Of a stretch of DNA of 64,000 nt, positions 8,737 through 17,628 are shown one piece after another. A program made the position numbers and the translations under genes. Under the pieces are notes generated by a model. The model did no database searches, was not told the DNA's origin, and was given only the letters and a program-made list of their open reading frames with translations. The DNA comes from JAGTQI01 sp038868115. Its GTDB lineage: Archaea; Thermoproteota; Bathyarchaeia; Bathyarchaeales; Bathycorpusculaceae. Within the stretch, counting starts at the first letter, position 1. Each line of letters begins with the position of its first letter. The stretch lies in the NCBI GenBank assembly GCA_038868115.1, contig JAWBXA010000005.1, positions 1-64,000 of the forward strand, read 5' to 3'.

Positions 8737-9288
8737 TTAACGTTTGTATTTTAAAATGAAGATGCCTGTTGTGGCTTGACATCCTGAACAAATGTAGAAA
8801 AGGGTTTCAAAGCCTATTTTTGTTGCAATGAATGTGGCCAGTAGGGCTGCAGCGGCTTCCGTAACATCATATATGGATTCGAAGATTCCAAGCACTGTTC
8901 CGCTCCTCTTTTTTTCGCCCATGTCAACTATTAGGGCTAGGAGGGATGGACGCTGCAGTGCGTAAGAGATAGCGAACAAGAATTCAATTATGTATAGGCT
9001 TGTTATGTTTGGCGCATAAATGTAGCTTAGGGAGCATATGGCGCCCATTAAGACTCCTATTGAGAATATGCGCTCCTTGCCGTAAGCGTCTGCAAGTCTT
9101 CCAGCCGCAATCTTGAACAAGGCGGCAACTCCGCAGAAGAGCGCGTATAAAAAGCCTACATCCATTATTGTGGCTGAAAAGCGGTTAACAACAAATATTG
9201 GGTATATGGGACCAAGCAAGCCGACTCCTAAAGAGTACAGAGTACTTAAAGCCAACGCGAGCATCAGCGAACGTGACGACTTCAGCAT
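8737..9288 (-). CDS. Half-length MFS transporter (about six helices)
   Basis: 183 residues matching only the N-terminal six-helix half of a major facilitator. TM1 is 'LMLALALSTLYSLGVG', and between TM2 and TM3 is the MFS motif A-like 'AGRLADAYGKERIF' (near 67-80). Later helices include 'YIIEFLFAISYALQRP' and 'AAALLATFIATKIGF'. The ATG at 9288 has GGGAGGAAG upstream (spacing about 8), which decides this start over upstream in-frame codons. The frame stops after helix six with a basic tail 'LKYKR', right before tRNA-Gln; full MFS proteins have about 400 residues. Either a true half-transporter acting as a dimer or a truncated gene whose second half was lost near the tRNA. Confidence 0.75.
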   Translation of the reverse strand: MLKSSRSLMLALALSTLYSLGVGLLGPIYPIFVVNRFSATIMDVGFLYALFCGVAALFKIAAGRLADAYGKERIFSIGVLMGAICSLSYIYAPNITSLYIIEFLFAISYALQRPSLLALIVDMGEKKRSGTVLGIFESIYDVTEAAAALLATFIATKIGFETLFYICSGCQATTGIFILKYKR

Positions 9289-9491
9289 GTATGCTTCCTC
9301 CCGCTGAAGCCACCACGCCCACTCTAACCGTTTTAGGCGTAAACACAAACATTTTCGAGTCGGCTTGCCCTCCAATCGATGAAAAGCGAGAAAATCCCAT
9401 TAGGAGGGAAAAATAAACTTTTTGGTGGAAGTCTTGAGCGCTGGTATGTTGAAACACTTAGGTTGAACTGGTAATGTAAAAGTGAGAAAAA

Positions 9492-9956
9492 CTATTTTGT
9501 GACCAAGACTGGGCATGGAGCGTTCCTTATTACTCCGTCGCTTACGCTTCCCAGAATAAGCTCCTTTATCTTGCTTATTCCCCTGGCGCCCATAACGATT
9601 AGGTCAAACCTGCCTTCTTCGGCTACTTTGACAATTTCGTGGACAACATGTCCCTCACGAAGCATGGCTTCAACTTCAACACCTTCATCTCTGGCTCTTT
9701 CCTTGCCCTGAGCTAGAATTCTGGCTCCCGCCTCTATAACGGCTTCAGTCACCCTTGAATATTCTGCTGGCGCCATTACTGGTATTGCAGGCGTCAGCGT
9801 TGATGGTTCAGGAGCAATTATAGGTCTGACGCTTACGGAGTAAACGTGAATTAGGGTAATTTTTCCATCAAACTTTTTAGCTATTTTTATGGCTATGTCC
9901 AGAGCTCTTAAAGAGTGTTCAGAGCCGTCTAAGGGAACGAGAATTTTGCTAAACAA
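9492..9956 (-). CDS. Universal stress protein UspA family
   Basis: 154-residue single-domain universal stress protein. It opens with 'KILVPLDGSEHSLRALD', where the aspartate contacts ATP in ATP-binding members. It ends with the nucleotide loop 'GARGISKIKELILGS', a complete G-2X-G-9X-G(S/T) motif near 122-136, then 'NAPCPVLV', so it should be an ATP-binding USP. A proline-rich insert around residues 45-65 is typical of archaeal members. Role: unspecified stress or metabolic signalling in the cytoplasm. It stands alone. Confidence 0.92.
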   Translation of the reverse strand: MFSKILVPLDGSEHSLRALDIAIKIAKKFDGKITLIHVYSVSVRPIIAPEPSTLTPAIPVMAPAEYSRVTEAVIEAGARILAQGKERARDEGVEVEAMLREGHVVHEIVKVAEEGRFDLIVMGARGISKIKELILGSVSDGVIRNAPCPVLVTK

Positions 9957-10030
9957 GGATTATCTCCAATTTTCTTAACAGTTCTTTCTCAAATATGCCT
10001 TTTGTTTTAAAAGTGAACGGAATTATACAT

Positions 10031-10258
10031 TTACAGCAGCGAAAAATCTGTGGATTTTATCTTCCCCTTGACGTCGATAACAACCTCAAATTTTTCAGTC
10101 CATGGATGTCCTTCCAAGTCTATTGGGCATGTTCCCCTAATAACCCAGCAACCATTTCGCTGTTCAATGGAAGATATGTCTATCCTTTCAGCGTTCTTCC
10201 TCTTTTTCAAAAATTCTATGGCGATTCGTTGGACATCTTTTTCCATAAGCACCTTCAT
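10031..10258 (-). CDS. Small conserved archaeal protein, 75 aa
   Basis: 75 residues: an N-terminal helix 'EKDVQRIAIEFLKKRKNAE', then beta strands 'IDISSIEQRNGCWVIRG', 'WTEKFEVVIDVKGKIKSTDF'. The helix followed by a three-stranded sheet resembles small PepSY-like or similar alpha-beta folds, but no family can be named with confidence. It lies in the same direction as the UspA gene, 74 bases upstream of it, so a shared transcript is possible. Confidence 0.6.
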   Translation of the reverse strand: MKVLMEKDVQRIAIEFLKKRKNAERIDISSIEQRNGCWVIRGTCPIDLEGHPWTEKFEVVIDVKGKIKSTDFSLL

Positions 10259-10595
10259 TGCAGACGTCCCATCTAGCCTTTATAGTCAGAATTCGAAGCA
10301 TTAAAAGTTATGAAGTCTTAATTATTAGCAGGGCTCAACATAGCTAAATAAGTAAGTAGCAAGTCAGATTTCCATGAATGTGTTTTATACTTGCGGCTAT
10401 TCATAAGCCTAGGCTTATTATGCAAAACTTGCTACACTTTCAAGATATGATTCAGGTGTGTAAAAGAGTTATTTGTTACGTGGGAATATTTTGAATATAA
10501 GACTGCGCTATCCTAAATGCCTAGATGGAGAAAAGATTCAAATTTTATGAAAACAGTTTTAAAAATTGAGAAGCAGCTTTGGAAAAGTTGGATTT
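10259..10595. other. Intergenic region before the polymerase gene
   Basis: About 337 AT-rich bases. No gene or RNA structure is convincing. TTTTAAAAATT at 10556-10566 is a candidate TATA element for the polymerase gene at 10596. It also carries the promoter of the leftward 75-residue gene near 10270-10300. Confidence 0.35.
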
Positions 10596-11675
10596 ATGGC
10601 TGAAAAAAGGCGCATAATTCTCCACGTCGACATGGATCACTTCTTCACAGCTGTTGAAGAGCGGGAGCACCCAGAGTACCGGGGTAAACCAGTTATTGTG
10701 GGGGCGGACCCAAAAGAGGGGAAAGGGCGAGGCGTTGTTAGTACATGCAACTATGAGGCTCGTAAGTTCGGCGTCAGGTCTGGCATGCCTATTTCGAAGG
10801 CTTGGAAGCTTTGTCCGAACGCCATCTATCTGCCAGTGAATTATGAGCTTTATACGAATGTTTCGGAGAGGATTATGGCGATTTTACGCAAGTACGCGGA
10901 CAAGTTTGAAAGCTGGGGGATAGACGAAGCCTTTTTAGATGTAACCTCAAGGGTTAAGGACTACGCGGAGGCAGAAGCCCTGGCCAGCCAAATAAAAAGG
11001 GAAATCATGGAAAAAGAGGGGCTTACATGCTCCATTGGAATCGGTCCCAACAAGCTGGTAGCCAAAATAGCCAGCGACTATCGAAAGCCAGACGGCTTAA
11101 CAGTCGTTAAAGAGGATGAAGCCGAAAAGTTTCTCGCCCCGCTGCCAGTACATAAGCTCCTGTGGGTTGGACGGAAAACAGAGCAGAAGCTCCGAGCTAT
11201 GGGGATAAAAACAATTGGAGATTTAGCCCGTCATGATCCAACAGCGCTTGCAGAAGTTTTTGGCGTGATGGGGACTCAGCTTTATTTGATGGCTCATGGT
11301 ATAGACAAAAGCGAAGTTGAGGAGCAACGCCAAATAAAATCCATAAGCCGTGATATAACCTTCGAAGAGGACACGTCAGACTTCAACCTCGTGTTAAACA
11401 CTTTGGAAAAACTGGCAGGAGAGGTCCACAACGACCTCATAAAACGGCAATTATACTTTAAGACGGTTACGGTGCGGGTCCGCTATGAAAACTTCGAAAC
11501 TCATACACACAGCAAAACACTACCCTTCATAACAAATCGCCTACAAGACCTAAAGAAAACGGCAAAAGAACTCATACAAGACTACCTAAAACCAGAAAGA
11601 AAAATAAGGCTTGTAGGCGTAAGAGTCTCAAACTTCGTTTCAGCTGAAAAACAGAAAAGGCTTGACGCCGGTTAG
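10596..11675 (+). CDS. dinB: Y-family translesion DNA polymerase IV (Dpo4/DinB)
   Basis: 359-residue Y-family DNA polymerase that copies past damaged bases. Palm residues are visible: 'HVDMDHFFTAVEE' (metal aspartate near residue 10, phenylalanine in the steric-gate position), 'STCNYEARKFGVRSGMP' (incoming-nucleotide contacts near 44-60) and 'SWGIDEAFLDV' (catalytic Asp-Glu near 107). The thumb HhH element is 'GVGRKT..LRAMGIKTIGDL'-like near 190-210, and the little-finger domain runs from about 245 to 350. The C-terminus 'KQKRLDAG' sits where a PCNA-binding box is usually found but lacks the two aromatic residues. Start at ATG 10596, since the family begins two to six residues before the first strand. 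Confidence 0.93.
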   Translation: MAEKRRIILHVDMDHFFTAVEEREHPEYRGKPVIVGADPKEGKGRGVVSTCNYEARKFGVRSGMPISKAWKLCPNAIYLPVNYELYTNVSERIMAILRKYADKFESWGIDEAFLDVTSRVKDYAEAEALASQIKREIMEKEGLTCSIGIGPNKLVAKIASDYRKPDGLTVVKEDEAEKFLAPLPVHKLLWVGRKTEQKLRAMGIKTIGDLARHDPTALAEVFGVMGTQLYLMAHGIDKSEVEEQRQIKSISRDITFEEDTSDFNLVLNTLEKLAGEVHNDLIKRQLYFKTVTVRVRYENFETHTHSKTLPFITNRLQDLKKTAKELIQDYLKPERKIRLVGVRVSNFVSAEKQKRLDAG

Positions 11676-11875
11676 CGTTTGGACGTTTGTCTGCATTTCT
11701 TTCATGGTTTTGCAGCAAACTTTTGTATGGAACTGGATAGCTAGGTCACGTTTAATCCTTTTATTTAAGCCACTTTCCATTTCTAGCTTTATAGATGATA
11801 CTTTTAAATGGTAAGGACAAACATGCTCGAGGTAGTTGTTATAAATGAGAAGCTTTGTCTAAACCGTAGCTTTAT

Positions 11876-12496
11876 ATGGGAGTCTCTTTTGTAAGCCTAC
11901 AAGGTGCGGGCTTGAAGAGGGTTTACGTGACGATAGCATTTTTAACAGTAATTGCCGTAATACTTGGCATTGGTGCATGGATTTTGCGTTCTTGTCCTGT
12001 GAGGTATTTTGAGAGTTTCGAAGATGGCTTTGGAAAGTGGATTGTAGACGCTGATGTTCCAGAAGATCCGAATAATCCTGGACAGCCAGTGGAGTGGCAC
12101 ATAAGCCGCAATTTCGGTATTTCGCGTTCAGGGCAAAATTCCTTGGAGTTTTTTGTAGATGGGCAACAGGATGATGGGGCTATTTGGATTGAAACAAAAA
12201 TTGTTGTGGGCAAGCGTTCAAACATTAGAGTTTCCTTCTGGCTTTACAGCGAGTATGAAAGCTTCAACACTTTAGCAACAGTATGTGCGTATATTGGTGT
12301 CAAAAACCCAGAAGCAGAGGCAGATTTCCAAGTTATTGGAGCGGCTAATGAGGTAGCTGGGTGGAAGCACTATGAATACTCCACTGTTTTTAACTTAGAT
12401 TTAAGCGGGGAATTATGGATTGCTGTTGGAATTTCCGTGTGTTGGGAAACATACCTAACCTATTACGTCGATGATGTTGAGGTGGAAATTTCTTAA
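11876..12496 (+). CDS. Membrane-anchored extracellular beta-sandwich protein
   Basis: 206 residues with one N-terminal hydrophobic helix at about 17-35 ('VYVTIAFLTVIAVILGIGAWIL'-region) and an external domain rich in aromatic strands: 'YFESFEDGFGKWIVDAD', 'SRSGQNSLEFFVDG', 'GAIWIETKIVVG', 'IRVSFWLYSE' and a final 'LTYYVDDVEVEI'. This order is the pattern of jelly-roll carbohydrate-binding-type modules. It may bind glycans or act as a small surface lectin; that is inference from fold pattern. A start at the TTG near 11912 would shorten the cytoplasmic tail. Confidence 0.65.
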   Translation: MGVSFVSLQGAGLKRVYVTIAFLTVIAVILGIGAWILRSCPVRYFESFEDGFGKWIVDADVPEDPNNPGQPVEWHISRNFGISRSGQNSLEFFVDGQQDDGAIWIETKIVVGKRSNIRVSFWLYSEYESFNTLATVCAYIGVKNPEAEADFQVIGAANEVAGWKHYEYSTVFNLDLSGELWIAVGISVCWETYLTYYVDDVEVEIS

Positions 12497-12564
12497 AGCG
12501 GCACAAGTTTAATATTTACAAATGCAAATTCGTTCCTTCACTTCTAACTGGCACGGGAAGTTGC

Positions 12565-13368
12565 ATGGGCTTTGACCAGCTAATAAAAGTCTTGATTTTA
12601 GGCATAATTCAAGGTTTAACGGAGTGGCTTCCAATATCAAGCACTGGGCATTTGAAGCTTGCTGAAAAGGCTTTAAGCCTAACGGTTCCCGTGCTTTTCG
12701 ACATCATTCTCCACGTTGGAACGTTAGCCGTTATAATAGCCTTCTTCAGAGGCGACGTCAAAAAAATCCTTTTAGCCCTAAAAAGCTTAGATTTTAAGTC
12801 GGATTATGGAAAATTTATCCCGCTCATAATTGTTGGGACAATGCCAACCATGATCATTGGACTGACCCTTCACGTGTTTTTAGAAGACTCTTTTGGCGAA
12901 ATTCTAGTTATAGCATCAGCTTTTCTTATTTGTGGTGCGGTGCTCTCCCTTGCAAGAATTGGAAAAGAAAAAGTGGATGAAATTGGTTTTTCGCAAGCCT
13001 TCCTTATTGGTGTTGCCCAGGGCATAGCGGTTGTTCCAGGACTTTCTAGAAGCGGCTTAACAATCACAGCGGCGCTTCTGCTTGGTATTAGGAAGGATAA
13101 AGCCTTTAAATTCTCTTTCCTTCTGTCAATTCCAGCCATAATAGGAGCTCTGGCACTGACCATTTACGAGCAACTTGATGCGTTGATAGCTTCAAGTTTC
13201 GGTTTCGCTGAAACCGCCGTTGGCGTAATTGTAGCCATGGCTGTTGGCTACCTTACCCTAAAACTACTTTGGAAAACAATTGTAAAGGGGAAGTTCCACT
13301 TTTTCGCGCTTTATTGTTGGACACTGGGCATCCTTTTAATGGCCGCCTTATACTTGGGGGTCCTCTAG
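12565..13368 (+). CDS. uppP: Undecaprenyl-diphosphatase family (UppP/BacA)
   Basis: 267-residue integral membrane pyrophosphatase that removes a phosphate from polyprenyl diphosphate, recycling the lipid carrier of surface glycan assembly; in archaea the carrier is dolichyl- or similar polyprenyl phosphate. Both repeat motifs are present: 'QGLTEWLPISSTGHLKL' (residues 15-31, with the catalytic glutamate and SSTGHL) and 'VPGLSRSGLTITAALLLGI' (near 155-173, the PGxSRS loop). About seven helices. Its stop region overlaps the convergent CCA gene by 21 bases. Confidence 0.93.
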   Translation: MGFDQLIKVLILGIIQGLTEWLPISSTGHLKLAEKALSLTVPVLFDIILHVGTLAVIIAFFRGDVKKILLALKSLDFKSDYGKFIPLIIVGTMPTMIIGLTLHVFLEDSFGEILVIASAFLICGAVLSLARIGKEKVDEIGFSQAFLIGVAQGIAVVPGLSRSGLTITAALLLGIRKDKAFKFSFLLSIPAIIGALALTIYEQLDALIASSFGFAETAVGVIVAMAVGYLTLKLLWKTIVKGKFHFFALYCWTLGILLMAALYLGVL

Positions 13369-14778
13369 CCACTTTGGTTTGCCAGATAAAAATTCCGAAA
13401 GGAACCTTGCAAACTCGCTGTCTTTTTCGTAGATTTGGGCTATTTCCTCGTTAACCAAGATTTTGAATCCGTGTTGGAGTACTTGCGCTATTTTTTTGGC
13501 TACTCCAGCCCTTCTACCGCCGTCCTTCAGCCGTTCGTATAGGAGGGCAGTTGCGTCTGTGTGCTGTCTCCTAATTTGGACAATCCATCTCCCATCTTCA
13601 ATGTATGGACCAGCAACTGTTTCAGCACTGCCGGCATATTTTGCCAGAAATTTTTTACATTCTCGTTCTTTTTCTATTGGTGGTCCGAGGTGTTTCCTTA
13701 CAGGTGGAAGGTAGCGGCTTTCAAGTTCGAATATGAAGGCGTTTAGATCTTTCTCGTTGCTCCATGCTGCGCTGCGTAACAAACTGAAATCGTTAAGTTC
13801 AAAAAGCCTTATTAGTGAACGCATAGACTTGTAAAGTTGACCCCAAAGAACATCTGGAACAGCCTCAACCCTCCCGAAAATTACAAAAAGCGTTGCGGAA
13901 CCGCGCGTGCTTATTCTTGCTTTAAGCTCTTTCGTTGCCAGTGGCTTTGTTTCCGGCGGGTAGAAGAATTTTAGGCTCGGCCTTTCCAAGAAGGCTCTTG
14001 CTGCTGCCACAAAAGTGTAAAGCTTTTGGGATCGCACGGCTGAAGCCACGTTTCTCCCTTTGTCAACAGGGTCTACTATCACTAGGGGCTCGCCGAACAA
14101 AAGCGGTAGCTCATCTTCTCTTCCTTTATAATGGTTTTCTATATCCACAATTACGCGTCTTTTATGCTGTGCAAAAGCCTTCAATGTATTGACAAAATTT
14201 CCATAATTTATGATTAGAAGTTCGCATAGGTATCCGCTGAAGCCGCCAACCTTAATTTCAGCGCCGTAAACCCCTACGCCCTTCATAAATCTCTTTAGCA
14301 GGCGAACCTCATCCCGCATTTGGCTGGTTAAACGCTTCTTAACATAATCCGTGTGGTATGGTGTACGGTCGGTGGCGCTTAGCCACTCTCCAGGTTTAAT
14401 ATCATAACATGGCACTATATTAACTCGAACATCGTCAATAAAAGCTTCCAAGTAGGGATGTTCAGCAAAGCGCTCCACTTGCCTCGCACCTTCAGTCGCC
14501 TGCCTAGCTATTTTTAAGGCTACCTCACCCAGAGACTTGCGAGGTATACTGGTGGGCAAACGTATGAAAACATCTACTTCAGGCTCTTCACTCAGCCAAG
14601 TGTCCTTAGCAACAGACCCTTCTAAACGCACTGTTGCCTTAACACCAAAATCTGCAGCTGTGGAGGCCACTTTCGCTTCCAGTTTCTTGGCCAAAGCCTC
14701 TACTTGTTTGCGTTTATCTCTTGTCGGCGTAACTCTTTCAAGAACGGCCTTACAAACTTTTTCCAGCTCTTCAGACAT
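13348..14778 (-). CDS. cca: CCA-adding tRNA nucleotidyltransferase, archaeal class I
   Basis: 476-residue archaeal CCA-adding enzyme, which adds or repairs the CCA end of tRNA with CTP and ATP and no template. The active site is 'LEGSVAKDTWLSEEPEVDVFI' (positions about 48-68): GS motif, then the Glu-x-Asp pair; the third carboxylate is in 'DDVRVNIVPCYDI' near 118. Central and tail domains of the usual length follow. Needed here because the three tRNA genes in the window do not encode CCA. The ThpR gene lies 18 bases upstream on the same strand, so both probably share a transcript. Confidence 0.94.
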   Translation of the reverse strand: MSEELEKVCKAVLERVTPTRDKRKQVEALAKKLEAKVASTAADFGVKATVRLEGSVAKDTWLSEEPEVDVFIRLPTSIPRKSLGEVALKIARQATEGARQVERFAEHPYLEAFIDDVRVNIVPCYDIKPGEWLSATDRTPYHTDYVKKRLTSQMRDEVRLLKRFMKGVGVYGAEIKVGGFSGYLCELLIINYGNFVNTLKAFAQHKRRVIVDIENHYKGREDELPLLFGEPLVIVDPVDKGRNVASAVRSQKLYTFVAAARAFLERPSLKFFYPPETKPLATKELKARISTRGSATLFVIFGRVEAVPDVLWGQLYKSMRSLIRLFELNDFSLLRSAAWSNEKDLNAFIFELESRYLPPVRKHLGPPIEKERECKKFLAKYAGSAETVAGPYIEDGRWIVQIRRQHTDATALLYERLKDGGRRAGVAKKIAQVLQHGFKILVNEEIAQIYEKDSEFARFLSEFLSGKPKWLEDPQV

Positions 14779-14796
14779 AAACAGTCACTTATCCAG

Positions 14797-15369
14797 CTAC
14801 TGTTTTTGTGGACAGAACTCCTTAAGCGTGGAGTACACTGGACCTCTAGGCGTCAAGTCGCTCCTCTTAAGCCTTAGGCATTCTGCGCGGACAATTCCGA
14901 ACTCGTAGTTTGAATTCTCCATCAAAAATTTTACAAGGGCAGCCTTATTCCGCCCACTCTTAACACGGGCAATTGTCAAGTGGGGACTAAAACCTTTAGG
15001 GTCTGAAGCAAAACCCAAACCGCGCAGATAGAGCTCAAGTTGGTTAAAAATGCCTCTTAACTCATTAGCGCCACTCCTAATGCCAGCCCAAACAACTCGA
15101 GGATTGCGCACGTCTGGAAAAGCGCCAACCCCTTGAATCTTAATGTCGAAAGGGACAAACTGAACCTTCCTCATGCAGTCAAAAATTTTGTCAATCATGT
15201 TCGGAGTTATATTCCCCAAAAAACGAACCGTTATATGAATATTTTTAGGCTCAACACACTTCAAATCCGCTCCGGTTTCAACAAGCCTTCTCTGCGTTTC
15301 CATTATCCTTTCCAAAAAACTGGCATTTTCAATGTCGAAGGCTATAAAACTCCTTATGGCTTCCGGCAT
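14797..15369 (-). CDS. thpR: RNA 2',3'-cyclic phosphodiesterase (ThpR/LigT)
   Basis: 190-residue 2H phosphoesterase. The two HxTx motifs are 'HITVRFLGN' and 'HLTIARVKSG', set about 85 residues apart as in LigT/ThpR enzymes that open 2',3'-cyclic phosphates on RNA. The N-terminus 'IRSFIAFDIEN' is the family's first strand. I chose the ATG at 15369, which has GGGAAGGA upstream; an in-frame ATG further out would add residues not seen in the family. It precedes the CCA enzyme, so the pair is a small tRNA-repair unit. Confidence 0.9.
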   Translation of the reverse strand: MPEAIRSFIAFDIENASFLERIMETQRRLVETGADLKCVEPKNIHITVRFLGNITPNMIDKIFDCMRKVQFVPFDIKIQGVGAFPDVRNPRVVWAGIRSGANELRGIFNQLELYLRGLGFASDPKGFSPHLTIARVKSGRNKAALVKFLMENSNYEFGIVRAECLRLKRSDLTPRGPVYSTLKEFCPQKQ

Positions 15370-15495
15370 TCTAACATTCCTTCCCATAAAAATGCACCAT
15401 ACTGCCATAAATGCTTTAACATCCATAAAATACCTTCATAAAAATTAAAGTGTCTCCCACCCACTTGAACCGCAATACCGAAAAAGTTTTGAAAA

Positions 15496-15580
15496 CGCCG
15501 GGAGTGGGATTTGAACCCACGCGGCCCAAACGGGCCACAGGCTCTCAAGGCCTGCGCGTTATCCACTCCGCCATCCCGGC
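15496..15580 (-). tRNA. tRNA-Ser (UGA)
   Basis: Read on the - strand: acceptor GCCGGGA/TCCCGGC, anticodon stem CAGGC/GCCTG around CTTGAGA giving anticodon TGA, a long variable arm GGCCCGTTTGGGCC as expected for serine tRNA, and T-loop TTCAAAT. Discriminator G. No CCA encoded. Confidence 0.95.
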
Positions 15581-15690
15581 GCAGCTGTCACTCTCTTTGT
15601 CACTCTCTAAAATCCCTTTTAAATCTTAAATCTTTATTCAAAAATGAATCAGCTATGTATTGAAAATTCAAGTAAACTATTTCGACTAGT

Positions 15691-15713
15691 GGCGGTAGTC
15701 TAGCGCGGTTAGA
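15691..15713 (+). repeat. tRNA 5'-half fragment matching tRNA-Val
   Basis: CGGTAGTCTAGCGCGGTTAG differs at one base from positions 4-23 or so of tRNA-Val at 18199 and lies in the same direction. The sequence after it no longer folds as a tRNA. It may be a partial tRNA copy left by an integration event. Confidence 0.55.
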
Positions 15714-15790
15714 TAAGGCTTTTTGGCGAAATTCCCCGCAATTTTCCCCTTTTCTCTTAATGATGGTTAATGGAAATGGATGAGGTTTTA

Positions 15791-15979
15791 TTATGCTTTT
15801 CTTTTGCCCAGCCAAAGAAAGATGCTGGCGATTATCCAGCAGATTATTGTGCTAACTGGTGTGAAGCTGCAATGGGTGTAGTAGCTTAATAGGTTGGGTT
15901 TGCTGGCTGGCGCTGGAATCAGTGTGGTCAGTCCAAAAATAACAAATATGGCTGTGAGCAACCACCAATACCACTTCAT
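15791..15979 (-). CDS. Small two-helix membrane protein, 62 aa
   Basis: 62 residues beginning 'MKWYWWLLTAIFVIFGLTTL', a first helix, then a polar loop with one cysteine and tyrosines, a second helix 'STIICWIIASIFLWLG' and the basic end 'KRKA'. No family recognised. The hydrophobic pattern and clear ATG support a real gene. It belongs to the accessory island. Confidence 0.5.
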   Translation of the reverse strand: MKWYWWLLTAIFVIFGLTTLIPAPASKPNLLSYYTHCSFTPVSTIICWIIASIFLWLGKRKA

Positions 15980-16046
15980 CTAATATCACCAACCCTAAGT
16001 TTTCAAACATGGGAATAATAAAATTTTCCCATGAGCAAGCTTACAG

Positions 16047-16072
16047 TTTCTGTTAGGAGACACTAAGAGAAA
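16047..16072. repeat. Hairpin repeat, copy 1 (loop GAGACA)
   Basis: TTTCTGTTAG, loop GAGACA, CTAAGAGAAA: nine of ten stem pairs. The same loop and almost the same stem occur at 18368. It lies 24 bases past the stop of the surface-protein gene but has no T-run after it, so it is not an ordinary terminator. Confidence 0.6.
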
Positions 16073-16095
16073 AATTCAGGAATTTTGATGCCTGA

Positions 16096-17628
16096 TCATG
16101 AGGTGTTTTTGGCTTTCTTTGATTTTTTGTTTATGATCGTTGTTAATGTTGTTATGAGTAGTAGGAGTATTGGCAGTGTAGTTGGCGGGTATTCTGGTAT
16201 GATGTTTGTTCCTTGGATTGTTATGGTTTTTGTGCTGTGCGTATAGGTGAAGTATAGGTATGTGTTTTCTGTGTCTGAGAGTTCTAAATAGTCTGTTATG
16301 GTTTGTCCGTTGATGGTGATGGTCCAGCCGTCCTCTGTCCATAGGAGCTCTTTTGGAATAACCACCCTAGAGAAGCCTATAGTTCCGTCTGGGCCTGAAA
16401 CGTCGAATTTTATGAATGGGCCTTCCTCCGGGTTGATGTGTAGGTTTGAAACTGTCGAGTTGCTCATTACTTCAATGATATATGCTGATCCGTCGAGGGT
16501 TATGAGTGGCAATGGTGCGGGAGGGGAGAGCAACGGATAACGGTCGGTAATGCCATAATGTGTTTGGTATGGCGTGTCAATTATTCCGTCTGAACCGGTA
16601 AGGTTTTGAGCTGGCCCATGGTAGGAGTCGGCTCCGCCATATCCTTCCCAGTAATTCCCACCCGCAGGGTAGCCTCCATCAAAATAGTTTGTGACCCCAT
16701 CTTCAACTTCAATGTTTGCTCCGTTTTCGTAAAACTTATTGTGGTATATTCTGTTGTTGGAAGCCATGTAGATGCAGATGCCAAATCCGTTAATGGCGAT
16801 TACGTTTCCTGCGACAGTGTTATTGTCAGCATATTCGTAGAGGTCAACTCCAACTCCGCTAAGGGTGATATTGTTTCCATAAATTAGGTTTTTTGTAGCA
16901 TAGGAAACACTGATGCCGCTTGCACCATATGCTGTTATTGTGTTCCTTAAAATCTTATTCTCTGAAGCGCTGATCGCTATGCCGGTTGCTGTTTCTAAAA
17001 AGCTTCCATTTAGGTAGTTTTCCGATATGATGGTGAAGTTGCAGTTTTCCTGGATTACGATGCCGCTTCCAGCGCCAGTCACATTGTTACGCAATATAAA
17101 ATTGTGAGTTGAGGAGCTTCCCAGCCGTATTGCCAAACCATTGTCTACTAAATTGTTTTCTAATATGATGCTACTGCTGGAATATTTAAAGTCGACTCCC
17201 CAATTATTATTAGATATTTTGCATGCTCGAATCTTGATGTTCACGCTCTGATACAAGTTAATGCCAAAGGCATGCCCTTCTATGTTTAAGTTCTTAACGG
17301 TCACATTGTTTCGCTGCCTCAAATCTACTCCTATCGTTAATTGGGATTGCGACCCATGCACGGTGAAACCATTACCCTCAAGAACAATGTTATCCCGCTC
17401 TATTACAATACCGCTTGCCATAAAACCGCTCGCGCTAATGTTATCCCACAGCCTATACACGACTTTATCAGTTGTATTAATTGGCGCACCAGCAGGCTCA
17501 ACAGTTCCATCACTCCTAATGTAAACAGTGCCAGTCCATGCACGAACCACCGAAACATTAGGCACAAACCACAAGAAGCCAAACGCCAACGTCAGCACAA
17601 ACACGCACGCAAGGAACACACACCTCAT
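16096..17628 (-). CDS. NosD-like right-handed beta-helix surface protein
   Basis: 510-residue exported protein. It has a signal peptide ('CVFLACVFVLTLAFGFLW'), then from about residue 60 to 300 a chain of NosD/periplasmic copper-binding-type parallel beta-helix repeats rich in asparagine ('NNVTVKNLNIEGHAFGINL', 'NKILRNTITAYGASGISVS', 'NRIYHNKFYENGANI'). The family element 'DSYHGPAQNLTGSDGIIDTPY' region (near 340-360) precedes a beta-rich domain. The end is 'PEYPPTTLPILLLLITTL' plus lysines, a PEF-CTERM-like sorting tail: short proline motif, hydrophobic helix, basic residues. Many N-x-S/T sites. Likely a wall-anchored surface protein. It sits between the two hairpin repeats and beside a dead integrase, so it may be cargo of an old insertion. 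Confidence 0.85.
   Translation of the reverse strand: MRCVFLACVFVLTLAFGFLWFVPNVSVVRAWTGTVYIRSDGTVEPAGAPINTTDKVVYRLWDNISASGFMASGIVIERDNIVLEGNGFTVHGSQSQLTIGVDLRQRNNVTVKNLNIEGHAFGINLYQSVNIKIRACKISNNNWGVDFKYSSSSIILENNLVDNGLAIRLGSSSTHNFILRNNVTGAGSGIVIQENCNFTIISENYLNGSFLETATGIAISASENKILRNTITAYGASGISVSYATKNLIYGNNITLSGVGVDLYEYADNNTVAGNVIAINGFGICIYMASNNRIYHNKFYENGANIEVEDGVTNYFDGGYPAGGNYWEGYGGADSYHGPAQNLTGSDGIIDTPYQTHYGITDRYPLLSPPAPLPLITLDGSAYIIEVMSNSTVSNLHINPEEGPFIKFDVSGPDGTIGFSRVVIPKELLWTEDGWTITINGQTITDYLELSDTENTYLYFTYTHSTKTITIQGTNIIPEYPPTTLPILLLLITTLTTIINKKSKKAKNTS

Noticed and set aside
11640..11675. PCNA-binding box at the end of the Y-family polymerase
   Set aside because: The tail 'KQKRLDAG' has the glutamine and leucine but lacks the paired aromatic residues, so I do not call it.
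15600..15815. 71-residue frame on the - strand next to tRNA-Ser
   Set aside because: Low-complexity, overlaps the tRNA fragment, no ribosome site and overlaps the better 62-residue membrane gene.
16047..16072. Hairpin as a transcription terminator
   Set aside because: No T-run follows on either strand, and the same unit occurs again at 18368, so a repeat fits better.
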